A stretch of DNA of 9,742 nt from UBA4655 sp964585575 (lineage in GTDB: Bacteria > Planctomycetota > Planctomycetia > Pirellulales > UBA1268): NCBI GenBank assembly GCA_964585575.1, contig CAZPEM010000123.1, positions 1-9,742 of the forward strand, read 5' to 3'. Positions 1 to 5,972 of this stretch are shown here, piece after piece. The number at the start of each line of letters is the position of its first letter. Position 1 is the first letter of the stretch. The notes under the pieces are model-generated. The model saw nothing but the letters and a program-made list of their open reading frames with translations, had not been told where the DNA came from and searched no databases. The translations under genes and the position numbers were made by a program.

Positions 1-955
1 GCACCGGCTCCTTGAGGTCGCTCTCGTTGCGGATCGCCGAGATGCCCTTGATGCGATCCTCGTTCACGAGTTCCGCGATCTTCTCCTCGATCGCGTCGCG
101 GGTCTGCTGGTAGGGGATCTCGGTGACCACGATCCGGCTGCGGTTCTTGCCGAACTCCTCGACGTGGGCGCGGGCCCGGAGCGTGATCGTGCTGCGGCCG
201 GTGAGGTAGCCCCGGATGAGGGCCTCCCGCCCCATCACGATGCCACCGGTCGGAAAATCCGGGCCGGGAACGATCTCGAGCAGCTCGCCCATGGACAGCC
301 CGGGATTGTCGATGAGGGCGACGAGCGCCCGGCAGACCTCGGCCAGGTTGTGGGGCGGGATGCTCGTGGCCATGCCGACGGCGATGCCGCCGGCCCCGTT
401 CACGACGAGATTCGGAAAGCGGCTCGGCAGCACCACCGGCTCCGTGTTCCGCTCGTCATAGGTCGGCACGTAGTCGACGGTGTCGAGATCGAGGTCGTCG
501 AGCATCATCGCCGCGATCGGCGAGAGCCTCGCCTCGGTGTATCGCATGGCGGCGGCGGGCAGGCCGGCGATCGAGCCGAAGTTGCCCTGCTTGTCGACGA
601 GCACGTGCCGCATGTTCCATTCCTGGGCCATGCGGACGAGCGTGGGGTAGATCACGCTCTCGCCGTGCGGGTGGTAGTTGCCGCTGGTGTCACCGGAGAT
701 CTTCGCGCACTTCACCCGGGAGGCGCCGGGCGAAAGGTTGAGGTCGTTCATGGCGACGAGAATCCGCCGCTGCGACGGCTTCAGGCCGTCCCGGACGTCG
801 GGCAGAGCCCGCGCAACGATCACGCTCATCGCGTAGGTGAGGTAGCTGTCCTTGAGCTCCTGCTCGATGGGCAGCTCGATCAGCCGCCCGCCGGCACTAT
901 CTCTCAGGCCCTCCGGAATGCCAGCGTCTTCGGACGGCTTTGATTCGTCGGCCAA
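1..955 (-). CDS. gyrA: DNA gyrase subunit A, N-terminal part (runs off the left edge)
   Basis: This is the breakage-reunion subunit of type IIA topoisomerase, which with GyrB introduces negative supercoils into DNA. 318 codons are visible and the 3' part lies outside the window. Residues 41-66 carry the YAMSVIVARALPDVRDGLKP block, then HPHGES at 95-100, the catalytic Arg138-Tyr139 in AAAMRYTEARL (Tyr codon at 541-539), and FPNLVVNGAGGIAVGMAT further on. The YAMSVIVARALPDVRDG wording fits GyrA rather than ParC. The start is TTG at 955: a GGAGG lies 7 nt upstream (967-963), and the protein then has a normal short leader before the conserved helix. The position equivalent to E. coli Asp87 is Pro104, and Asp82 is Glu99, while the Ser83 equivalent is kept (Ser100). 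It is divergent from the glycosyltransferase gene. Planctomycetes often have GyrA paralogues, so this could be one of two copies. Confidence 0.95.
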   Translation of the reverse strand, partial: MADESKPSEDAGIPEGLRDSAGGRLIELPIEQELKDSYLTYAMSVIVARALPDVRDGLKPSQRRILVAMNDLNLSPGASRVKCAKISGDTSGNYHPHGESVIYPTLVRMAQEWNMRHVLVDKQGNFGSIAGLPAAAMRYTEARLSPIAAMMLDDLDLDTVDYVPTYDERNTEPVVLPSRFPNLVVNGAGGIAVGMATSIPPHNLAEVCRALVALIDNPGLSMGELLEIVPGPDFPTGGIVMGREALIRGYLTGRSTITLRARAHVEEFGKNRSRIVVTEIPYQQTRDAIEEKIAELVNEDRIKGISAIRNESDLKEPV

Positions 956-962
956 GGGGCTA

Positions 963-967
963 CCTCC
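963..967 (-). promoter_or_regulatory. Ribosome-binding site deciding the TTG start of gyrA
   Basis: The minus strand reads AGGGAGGT just upstream of TTG, with 7 nt between GGAGG and the start codon. This supports TTG at 955 over any internal ATG, all of which lie inside the conserved domain. Confidence 0.75.
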
Positions 968-976
968 CTGAAAATC

Positions 977-995
977 CCGCGTGAAACTCACGCGG
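977..995 (-). promoter_or_regulatory. Perfect 8-bp inverted repeat in the gyrA leader
   Basis: CCGCGTGA and TCACGCGG are exact reverse complements separated by 3 nt. The hairpin lies between the predicted gyrA transcription start (about 999) and the ribosome-binding site (967-963), so it would sit at the extreme 5' end of the mRNA. On the minus strand it is followed by GATTTT, which is too short a T-run to call a terminator confidently. It could be an mRNA-stabilising 5' hairpin, an attenuator or a protein operator; the sequence does not decide. Confidence 0.6.
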
Positions 996-1005
996 CGACC
1001 GCCTG

Positions 1006-1033
1006 AACATATCCGCCTGCGGCCCACGGTCAA
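1006..1033 (-). promoter_or_regulatory. Sigma-70-like promoter of gyrA
   Basis: On the minus strand TTGACC (1033-1028) and TATGTT (1011-1006) are separated by 16 nt. This would give a transcript start near 999 and a leader of about 44 nt. It is the best-matching promoter in the window. The call is by consensus only. Confidence 0.55.
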
Positions 1034-1071
1034 CCGTCGCAACCGCCGGGCTGGAAGGGCTCCCGCATGGC

Positions 1072-1101
1072 TTGACCGCAGGCCGTCTCCCCCCCTACCC
1101 T
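1072..1101 (+). promoter_or_regulatory. Candidate promoter of the glycosyltransferase gene
   Basis: TTGACC at 1072-1077 is followed after 18 nt by TACCCT at 1096-1101. The -35 is good and the -10 is poor. The predicted leader would be about 50 nt. It lies about 40 bp from the gyrA -35 and points the opposite way, so the two promoters share one short divergent region. Confidence 0.3.
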
Positions 1102-1156
1102 CCCCGCCCCCGGTGGCCCCGATTCAACCCTCCACAGGGCCGCCGGATTCGACCCC

Positions 1157-2974
1157 ATGAATCTCACGTCGCCCGATCATCGCAGCCGCCCGCTCCACGC
1201 CCTGCTCGTCGCCGGAACCGCGGCCATCCTGCTGCTTCCAAACCTCGGCGGCCCTTCCCTGTGGGACGAGGACGAGCCGAAGAACGCCGCCTGCACGCTC
1301 GCGATGCTCGCACGGAACGACTGGGTCGTGCCGACGTTCAACGGCCGGCTGCGGACCGAGAAGCCCGCGCTCGTCAACTGGGTCCAGATCGCCGGGTGTG
1401 GCATTGCGGGCCGCAACGAGACGGGGCTGCGGCTCGGCTCCGCGGTGCTCACGATCGGCAGCTGCCTCATGACCTGGCGAATCGGGTGCGTGCTGGCCGG
1501 CAACGCCGTCGGGTTCGCCGCCGGCATGGTGATGGCCTGCTCCACCTGGGCGGCGGTCGGCGGCCGGGCCGCGACGCCCGACCCGCCCCTGCTGTTCTGC
1601 GCGACGGCCGCCTTCGCCGTCCTCGCCCACGCGGCGGCCCGCGCCGCGCACGTCGCCCCACGTTCGTACGAACCGATCATGCTCTCCCGCGCGGAGGCGA
1701 TCGGCTTCGGCATCGCATGCGGACTTGGAGTTCTCGCAAAAGGACCGGTCGGCGTGCTCCTGCCTACCACGGCCCTGCTTCTGCTCGGCTTGCTTCGCCG
1801 GGAACGGCCGACGTCCTGGAAGGAATGGCCCGCGGCCTTAGGAAGCCTGCGGATCGGCACGGTCGTGCTGACGGCCATCGCCGTGGCGACGCCCTGGTAT
1901 GCCTGGGTCACCTGGAGGACGGGGGGCGAATGGCTCCGCGGGTTCCTCTTCGTGCACAACGTCGGGCGGTTCACGTCGACGTTCGAAGGGCATTCCGGGT
2001 CGCTCCTCTACTATCCGATCGTGCTGCTGATCGGGCTGTTTCCATGGACGATCGCGGCGGCCGCCGCGATCTGGCACTCGGTCGTCGTGGCCCGGTCGCC
2101 CGACCGGCCCCGCGAAGCCGGGGCGATCCTCGTCGCCGCGATCTGGGCGGCCACCTGGATCGGCTTCTTTTCGGCCGCCGGCACGAAGCTGCCCGGCTAC
2201 ATCTGGCCGGCCTACCCGGCCATCGCGGTGATCCTCGGCATCTTCTGGACCGACTGGCGGCAGGGGCGGCTCGCCTCGATCGACCGGCTCATGCCGGCAG
2301 CGTGGGCGAGCCTGGCGATCGCCGGCGTCGGCCTCGCCGTGGGTCTGCCGATCGCCTCGCGGCAGCTGTCCCCGGGCTGCGAATGGTGCGGTCTGGTGGG
2401 GCTGGTTCCCGTCATCGGGGGCATCGCCTGCTGGAAGCTGCACTCCCGCGGCAGCCGCGCGAGCTCGGTCGCGGCGGTCGCCTGCTCCGGCGCGGCGACG
2501 CTCCTGCTGCTCGCGGCCGTCGTGACCGACGTCTTCGGCGAGGGCCGCACGCCCCGCTCGATCCAGCCGTTGCTCGCCCGTCACGCGGGCTCGGGACCCG
2601 TCGCGTCGTTCCGCCGCGTGCCGCCGAGCGTCGTCTTCTACGCCGCGAAGGCCCGCGATGCGGAGCCCGTCGCGGAGTTCTGGAAGCCCGAGCAGGTCGC
2701 CGCCCACTTTGCAAGCGATGCCGATGCACGGCTCATCACCGAAAGCCGGTTCCTCGCCGATGTCGATGGCTCGCTGCCCGTGGGCGTCGGCGTCATCGAG
2801 CGGTTCCACACACTTCCCGACGCGACCGAGTTCGTCCTGCTCGGTCGCATCGACCGCCCTGCGTCCGCGAAGCGGCGAGGCAACTCCGCGTCCGATTCAC
2901 CGAACCGCACGGCCGCCAAGGGAAACCGGCGGTCGATCACCCCCCCTTGGCGAGCGACGCCTCGATGGCTTTGA
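1157..2974 (+). CDS. ArnT/PMT-type membrane glycosyltransferase (GT83-like)
   Basis: This is a 605-residue integral membrane enzyme of the dolichyl/undecaprenyl-phosphate-mannose transferase superfamily. Such enzymes move a sugar from a polyprenyl-phosphate donor to lipid A, a glycan or a protein on the outer face of the membrane. After a first helix (about 13-30) comes WDEDEP at 36-41, the acidic loop holding the presumed catalytic carboxylates. It is followed by RTEKPALVNW at 67-76, TPDPPL at 140-145, LAKGP at 193-197 and KLPGYIWPAYPA at 344-355, all family signatures. About ten further hydrophobic segments run to residue 460, then a small soluble domain to about 565. The last 40 residues are basic, unconserved-looking and overlap the end of the convergent peroxidase gene. 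The ATG at 1157 sits just before the first helix and has no clear Shine-Dalgarno. The acceptor cannot be told from sequence, so the name arnT is not given. Confidence 0.88.
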   Translation: MNLTSPDHRSRPLHALLVAGTAAILLLPNLGGPSLWDEDEPKNAACTLAMLARNDWVVPTFNGRLRTEKPALVNWVQIAGCGIAGRNETGLRLGSAVLTIGSCLMTWRIGCVLAGNAVGFAAGMVMACSTWAAVGGRAATPDPPLLFCATAAFAVLAHAAARAAHVAPRSYEPIMLSRAEAIGFGIACGLGVLAKGPVGVLLPTTALLLLGLLRRERPTSWKEWPAALGSLRIGTVVLTAIAVATPWYAWVTWRTGGEWLRGFLFVHNVGRFTSTFEGHSGSLLYYPIVLLIGLFPWTIAAAAAIWHSVVVARSPDRPREAGAILVAAIWAATWIGFFSAAGTKLPGYIWPAYPAIAVILGIFWTDWRQGRLASIDRLMPAAWASLAIAGVGLAVGLPIASRQLSPGCEWCGLVGLVPVIGGIACWKLHSRGSRASSVAAVACSGAATLLLLAAVVTDVFGEGRTPRSIQPLLARHAGSGPVASFRRVPPSVVFYAAKARDAEPVAEFWKPEQVAAHFASDADARLITESRFLADVDGSLPVGVGVIERFHTLPDATEFVLLGRIDRPASAKRRGNSASDSPNRTAAKGNRRSITPPWRATPRWL

Positions 2975-3506
2975 CGAGCGCAGGGTCATCAGGGGAAACG
3001 CCGGACGCGAACCGGCCTGCAATCTTTCCGTCGCGGCCGATGAGGAACTTCTCGAAGTTCCACTTCACGTCCCCGGCGGGCTTGGACGACTCCGTGAGCG
3101 TCTTGTAGAGCGGTGCCATGCCCTGCCCCTTCACGACGATCTTCGAAAACATGTCGAAGGTCACGCCGTACTTCGACGAGCAGAAGGTGGCGATCTCGGC
3201 ATCGCTGCCAGGTTCCTGCCCTCCGAACTCGTTGGCCGGGAACCCGAGGATCACGAGGCCCTGCCCCTTGTACTTGTCGTAGAGCGACTGGAGCCCCTTG
3301 TACTGCGGCGTGTAGCCGCACCGGCTCGCCACGTTCACGATGAGAACCGTCTTCCCCTTGTACTGCGAGAGATCGACCGAAGCCCCGTCGATCTTCTTCA
3401 TCTGTCCCGTGAGCGGCGTCGGATCGTCCGCGACCGCCTGCCGCGACGACCAGCCCGCCGCCACGACGCCGATCGACACGCATGCCAAGAGCTTCCAAGC
3501 GTTCAT
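2937..3506 (-). CDS. Exported glutathione peroxidase-family thiol peroxidase
   Basis: This 189-residue thioredoxin-fold peroxidase reduces hydrogen or lipid peroxides. It is a cysteine enzyme, with no selenocysteine. The catalytic tetrad is visible: Cys63 in NVASRCGYT, Gln97 in FGGQEPG, and Trp149-Asn150 in KWNFEKFL. A second cysteine, Cys109 in TFCSSKYGVTF, sits where the resolving Cys of thioredoxin-dependent members lies, so reduction by thioredoxin rather than glutathione is inferred. The usual FPCNQFG motif reads FPANEFG here. Residues 1-26 form a signal peptide (hydrophobic core, AVA before Asp27), so it should act outside the cytoplasmic membrane. The ATG at 3506 has GAGGAG 8 nt upstream, which excludes the long in-frame extension. 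It lies 62 bp downstream of the membrane-protein gene and its 3' end overlaps the glycosyltransferase gene by 38 bp. Confidence 0.93.
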   Translation of the reverse strand: MNAWKLLACVSIGVVAAGWSSRQAVADDPTPLTGQMKKIDGASVDLSQYKGKTVLIVNVASRCGYTPQYKGLQSLYDKYKGQGLVILGFPANEFGGQEPGSDAEIATFCSSKYGVTFDMFSKIVVKGQGMAPLYKTLTESSKPAGDVKWNFEKFLIGRDGKIAGRFASGVSPDDPALVKAIEASLAKGG

Positions 3507-3514
3507 TTCGAATT

Positions 3515-3520
3515 CTCCTC
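3515..3520 (-). promoter_or_regulatory. Ribosome-binding site of the peroxidase gene
   Basis: The minus strand reads GAGGAG, 8 nt before the ATG at 3506. This fixes the start at the signal-peptide methionine rather than at any upstream in-frame codon. Confidence 0.75.
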
Positions 3521-3568
3521 GGGGGTTCGTTCCGGAGCACCCAAGGCTACCGTGGCCGCCGAAGGCGG

Positions 3569-4186
3569 TCAAAATCCGCCGAGGGCCGACCATGCGGCGA
3601 CGCCCAGGACGACGATGCCGCCGAGGAGAAACAGCCCACTCCAAGGGCTCGACGACACCCGCAGCAGCCCGATCGAGCCCCTCACGCGTCGCGTGAATTC
3701 GCTCCATCCCTCGGGCGAGGGCCGCTTGCCGAGGGCCACGAGCGTCACGTTCCGCATCGTCGAGCCGCCATCGATGTGCACCTGCAATCCGAAGGAGGGC
3801 ATCGCAACCGTCTCGCCGGCCCACCGGGCCGACGGGTCGACCGCGAGCACGACCTCCGCAACGGCCGGCCGCAGCTGCTCGACCGTCGCGTTGTAGACGA
3901 CGAGCCTCGGTCGGGAGACGAGGATGGCGAGAGCCAGGAGCAACACCGCCACCGCCCCCATCACCGCCCAGCCGCTCCCCATCGCGTCCCAACTCCACGA
4001 CGGGCCCTCCGCGACCACGAACCCCGACAGCCCCGCCGCCACGCAACCCGACAATCCAGCCGCGAGACAGGCGGCATCGACCGCGCCCGAAACGGCGAGA
4101 GGCCGGCGACGCAGATGCACGATCCCGAGGAGCGTCAGGTAGCAGCCGAGGGGCAGCGCCGCCGACCAGAGTGGAATCGAGGCCAT
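3569..4186 (-). CDS. Unrecognised membrane protein, four predicted helices
   Basis: This 205-residue protein has hydrophobic helices at about 5-24, 32-58, 72-91 and 182-202. A hydrophilic domain of about 90 residues lies between the third and fourth. That domain begins SRPRLVVYNATVEQLRP and contains VDPSARWAGETVAMP, an amphipathic pattern like a small alpha/beta domain. I do not recognise a named family, though the RPRLVVYN segment resembles uncharacterised planctomycete proteins as I remember them. The ATG at 4186 is chosen because GGAGG lies 8 nt upstream and the preceding 40-residue gene stops 2 nt before it. A longer in-frame start at 4228 would overlap that gene. Tight spacing points to translational coupling and a shared membrane role, whose nature is unknown. 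Confidence 0.75.
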   Translation of the reverse strand: MASIPLWSAALPLGCYLTLLGIVHLRRRPLAVSGAVDAACLAAGLSGCVAAGLSGFVVAEGPSWSWDAMGSGWAVMGAVAVLLLALAILVSRPRLVVYNATVEQLRPAVAEVVLAVDPSARWAGETVAMPSFGLQVHIDGGSTMRNVTLVALGKRPSPEGWSEFTRRVRGSIGLLRVSSSPWSGLFLLGGIVVLGVAAWSALGGF

Positions 4187-4188
4187 GC

Positions 4189-4311
4189 TCAGCCCCTCCA
4201 CGCCATCCAACCGAGGAAGGCGAGCCACACGGCCTCCGCGGCGGCAATCGCGGTGAATGCGGCCGCCGAACCGTGGCGACCGGAGGGGCTCGGGGAATTC
4301 CCGCTGTTCAT
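4189..4311 (-). CDS. 40-residue single-helix membrane miniprotein
   Basis: The frame runs from ATG at 4311 to TGA at 4191-4189. The product has a polar N-terminus (MNSGNSPSPSGRHG), one hydrophobic helix at about residues 16-37 and a terminal WRG. It fills the gap between two genes almost exactly: 6 nt after the Minf_1886-type stop and 2 nt before the ATG of the 205-residue membrane protein. Its 3' end supplies the GGAGG for that next gene. Ribosome-binding sequence for itself is weak (GAGG at 11 nt), consistent with coupling to the upstream gene. Alternatively it could be only a leader frame that delivers ribosomes to the next start. No family is recognised. Confidence 0.55.
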   Translation of the reverse strand: MNSGNSPSPSGRHGSAAAFTAIAAAEAVWLAFLGWMAWRG

Positions 4312-4317
4312 GGGCCG

Positions 4318-4833
4318 CTACGCCTCGGCCTCGGGGCTCGCAAACGAGTACTCCCGCGAGAGTGCCTCGTCGAAATCGTAGACGCCGTTGAAGTCTTCGC
4401 GGCGGTCCGTCCGAGTCTTCCTCATCTGGCCGATTCCGATCATGTTGTAGACGATCTCGCCGATGTCGTCGGTCCTGGTGATGCCCCAGGAGCCGAGCAC
4501 GGTCTTCGCGAGATACCCATACTGCCGCATCGCGTAAACCCTGGCCGCCTCACAGAGCTGCTGGCCGGTGAGATGGCGTTCCGCGGCTTTTCGACGGGGC
4601 TTCCCGGCCCTGGCCCTTTTTGCGGAGGGCTTTTCCGCCGCGTCGGCCGGCCCGTGCGGCTTCGCCAACGGATCGGCGTTCTCGGCCGCCGCCTCCTCCC
4701 CCATCCCGAGCGACTGCTGCGCGAACGTCAACGCTTCGAGCACGAAAAGATAGCCGTCGAGGGCGTACCTCCGATCCTTGCGAACGAGCTTGACGAGCGG
4801 ATGGGAAGGATCGACGAGCGACATCGGTGCCAC
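4318..4833 (-). CDS. Minf_1886-type (Planctomycetes/Verrucomicrobia-restricted) protein
   Basis: This 171-residue cytoplasmic protein has no known function. It matches my recollection of the TIGR04138/Minf_1886 family: RRYALDGYLFVLEAL near the N-terminus, RHLTGQQLCEAARVYAMRQYG at 86-106, LGSWGITRTDDIGEIVYNM at 113-131, then TDRREDFNGVYDFDEAL at 142-158. Residues 44-85 are an Ala/Lys/Pro/Glu-rich, probably disordered insert between the two conserved blocks. Members as I recall them have only a short linker there. The start is either GTG at 4833 (an in-frame TAA lies five codons upstream) or ATG at 4824, which would give 168 residues; neither has a good Shine-Dalgarno. It heads a tight unit with the miniprotein and the 205-residue membrane protein. 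Confidence 0.85.
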   Translation of the reverse strand: MAPMSLVDPSHPLVKLVRKDRRYALDGYLFVLEALTFAQQSLGMGEEAAAENADPLAKPHGPADAAEKPSAKRARAGKPRRKAAERHLTGQQLCEAARVYAMRQYGYLAKTVLGSWGITRTDDIGEIVYNMIGIGQMRKTRTDRREDFNGVYDFDEALSREYSFASPEAEA

Positions 4834-4862
4834 GGCCCCGGGGGATTCTTACGCGGGCCTCG

Positions 4863-4868
4863 AGTATA
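4863..4868 (-). promoter_or_regulatory. Candidate -10 box of the Minf_1886-type gene
   Basis: The minus strand reads GGCTATACT; TATACT is a strong -10. The best -35 at 17 nt spacing is only TTCGAT. The transcript would start near 4856, giving a short leader of 23-32 nt depending on the start codon. It suggests that the Minf_1886-type unit is transcribed separately from the TIGR03009-type gene. Confidence 0.45.
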
Positions 4869-4910
4869 GCCGACCCGTGGCGGCAATCGAACCGATCGAA
4901 TCTGCGGCGG

Positions 4911-5828
4911 CTACCGGCCGGCCGCAGGGGGCGGCGGCTGATCTTCGAGGATGAACGTGTACCCAAGCGGCGTCACCGGCTTCGAGAAGTCGCGAATGAG
5001 GTCGAGGCCGCGGTCGAACAGGCTCGTCTGCGGGTCGAACTGGTACACGTCGCGATCCTGGCCGCCCGGCTTGTGGATCTGGATTGCAAACGGCATCAGA
5101 TCACGTGCTTGCAGGATGAGTTCGACCTTCGAGAAATTGGCTGCATCCCCCTGCCACTTCGGCACCGCCTCGAGCCAGATCTGGGCGGTCGTGCCCGCGG
5201 GCGTCACGAGCCTCATGGAGTACCGGGCCTTGAGCGTCTCGGCCTTCGCACCGAATACGAAGGGGAGGGGGCCTTCACTGATCGCCTTGCCCCGCATCTC
5301 GGGCGGCAGCTTGGTCTCCCGCAACTGCCGCTCCGCATGCCGGAACTCGTAGATGCTCGTGCCATTGCAGACCCAGTGTTCCCCCGCCTCGCCGGCCTTC
5401 GTCTCGTAGCGGCGACGATCCGCGTTCCACTGCTTCGATTCCTTGACCCTGAAGAGTCCCTTGTCGGGGGCGGCGTACTTCAGTTCGCCGGTGGCCTCGG
5501 TGAAGGCCAGCCGCTTGCCCGCTGCGTCGGCCGGGCTCCAGGCGTTGTATTCCCACTTGTAGAAGGTGCACGACCAGGTCTTGACCGACGCGTTGCGGGT
5601 TTCCCAGGCCGCGAGGAGCCGGTCGAGCGCCGCCGACTCCTCCGGCGACAGCGGCCGCTGGGGCACCACCGGCCCCCGGACGACCGGGGGCTGGGCGGCC
5701 TGCGGCCGCGGTCCGCCGGCGGGTGCATTCGGCTGCTGCGCCGCCGCGGGGCCGATCATCGCCACGGCCAAGGCGATGACGAGGACGATGAATCCGAGCA
5801 GCCGCTCGCGCGAGCACCCGACAGTCAT
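4911..5828 (-). CDS. TIGR03009-type planctomycete exported protein
   Basis: This 305-residue protein has a signal peptide (hydrophobic core about 11-29, AAA before Gln31) and a Pro/Gln/Ala-rich linker at 31-60. The domain that follows has the motifs of the planctomycete family TIGR03009: LAAWETRNASVKTWSCTFYKWEY, GELKYAAPDKGLFRV, EHWVCNGTSIYEF, PPEMRGKAISEGPLPFVFGA and IWLEAVPKWQGDAANF. Function is unknown. The succession of beta-strand-like segments and the phrase about deriving a value from residual tethered ligand-like strands recall LolA/LolB-type lipid carriers, but that is only inference. The ATG at 5828 has GGAGG 5 nt upstream (5838-5834) and begins the signal peptide; an in-frame extension upstream to 5945 lacks both. 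It ends in a Pro/Ala-rich tail (PPPPAAGR). Confidence 0.85.
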   Translation of the reverse strand: MTVGCSRERLLGFIVLVIALAVAMIGPAAAQQPNAPAGGPRPQAAQPPVVRGPVVPQRPLSPEESAALDRLLAAWETRNASVKTWSCTFYKWEYNAWSPADAAGKRLAFTEATGELKYAAPDKGLFRVKESKQWNADRRRYETKAGEAGEHWVCNGTSIYEFRHAERQLRETKLPPEMRGKAISEGPLPFVFGAKAETLKARYSMRLVTPAGTTAQIWLEAVPKWQGDAANFSKVELILQARDLMPFAIQIHKPGGQDRDVYQFDPQTSLFDRGLDLIRDFSKPVTPLGYTFILEDQPPPPAAGR

Positions 5829-5864
5829 GGAAACCTCCGACGGAACCGGTCTTCTAGGGCCGGG

Positions 5865-5870
5865 ACCATA
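5865..5870 (-). promoter_or_regulatory. Candidate extended -10 box of the TIGR03009-type gene
   Basis: The minus strand reads TGCTATGGT 36 nt before the ATG at 5828. It has the TG of an extended -10 and no recognisable -35. The same GCTAT core occurs at the Minf_1886-type promoter. The 144-bp gap after speA leaves room for an independent promoter. Confidence 0.35.
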
Positions 5871-5972
5871 GCAGCGGCCGCCGACCCGGGCGACCCCAAT
5901 CCGTCGAGTCGAAAGCCCCTTCCGAGGCCCGCTTCTGGGGCCCAACGAAGGCGGCCACCCATCGGCACGCCG

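Noticed and set aside
164..943. Plus-strand open frame over gyrA
   Set aside because: It is antisense to gyrA, whose minus-strand frame from TTG 955 shows continuous conserved GyrA sequence.
1072..3108. Plus-strand open frame of 678 codons over the glycosyltransferase
   Set aside because: It is Arg/Pro-rich with no membrane segments or motifs; the frame starting at 1157 contains all the family signatures.
3480..3506. Possible lipobox (LLAC, Cys9) in the peroxidase leader
   Set aside because: The cysteine is only nine residues from the start, too early for signal peptidase II, and a good AVA cleavage site follows at 24-26.
3556..3568. CCGCC-GAA-GGCGG hairpin between the membrane-protein and peroxidase genes as a terminator
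   Set aside because: The stem is only 5 bp and no T-run follows on the minus strand; the peroxidase gene may still be co-transcribed.
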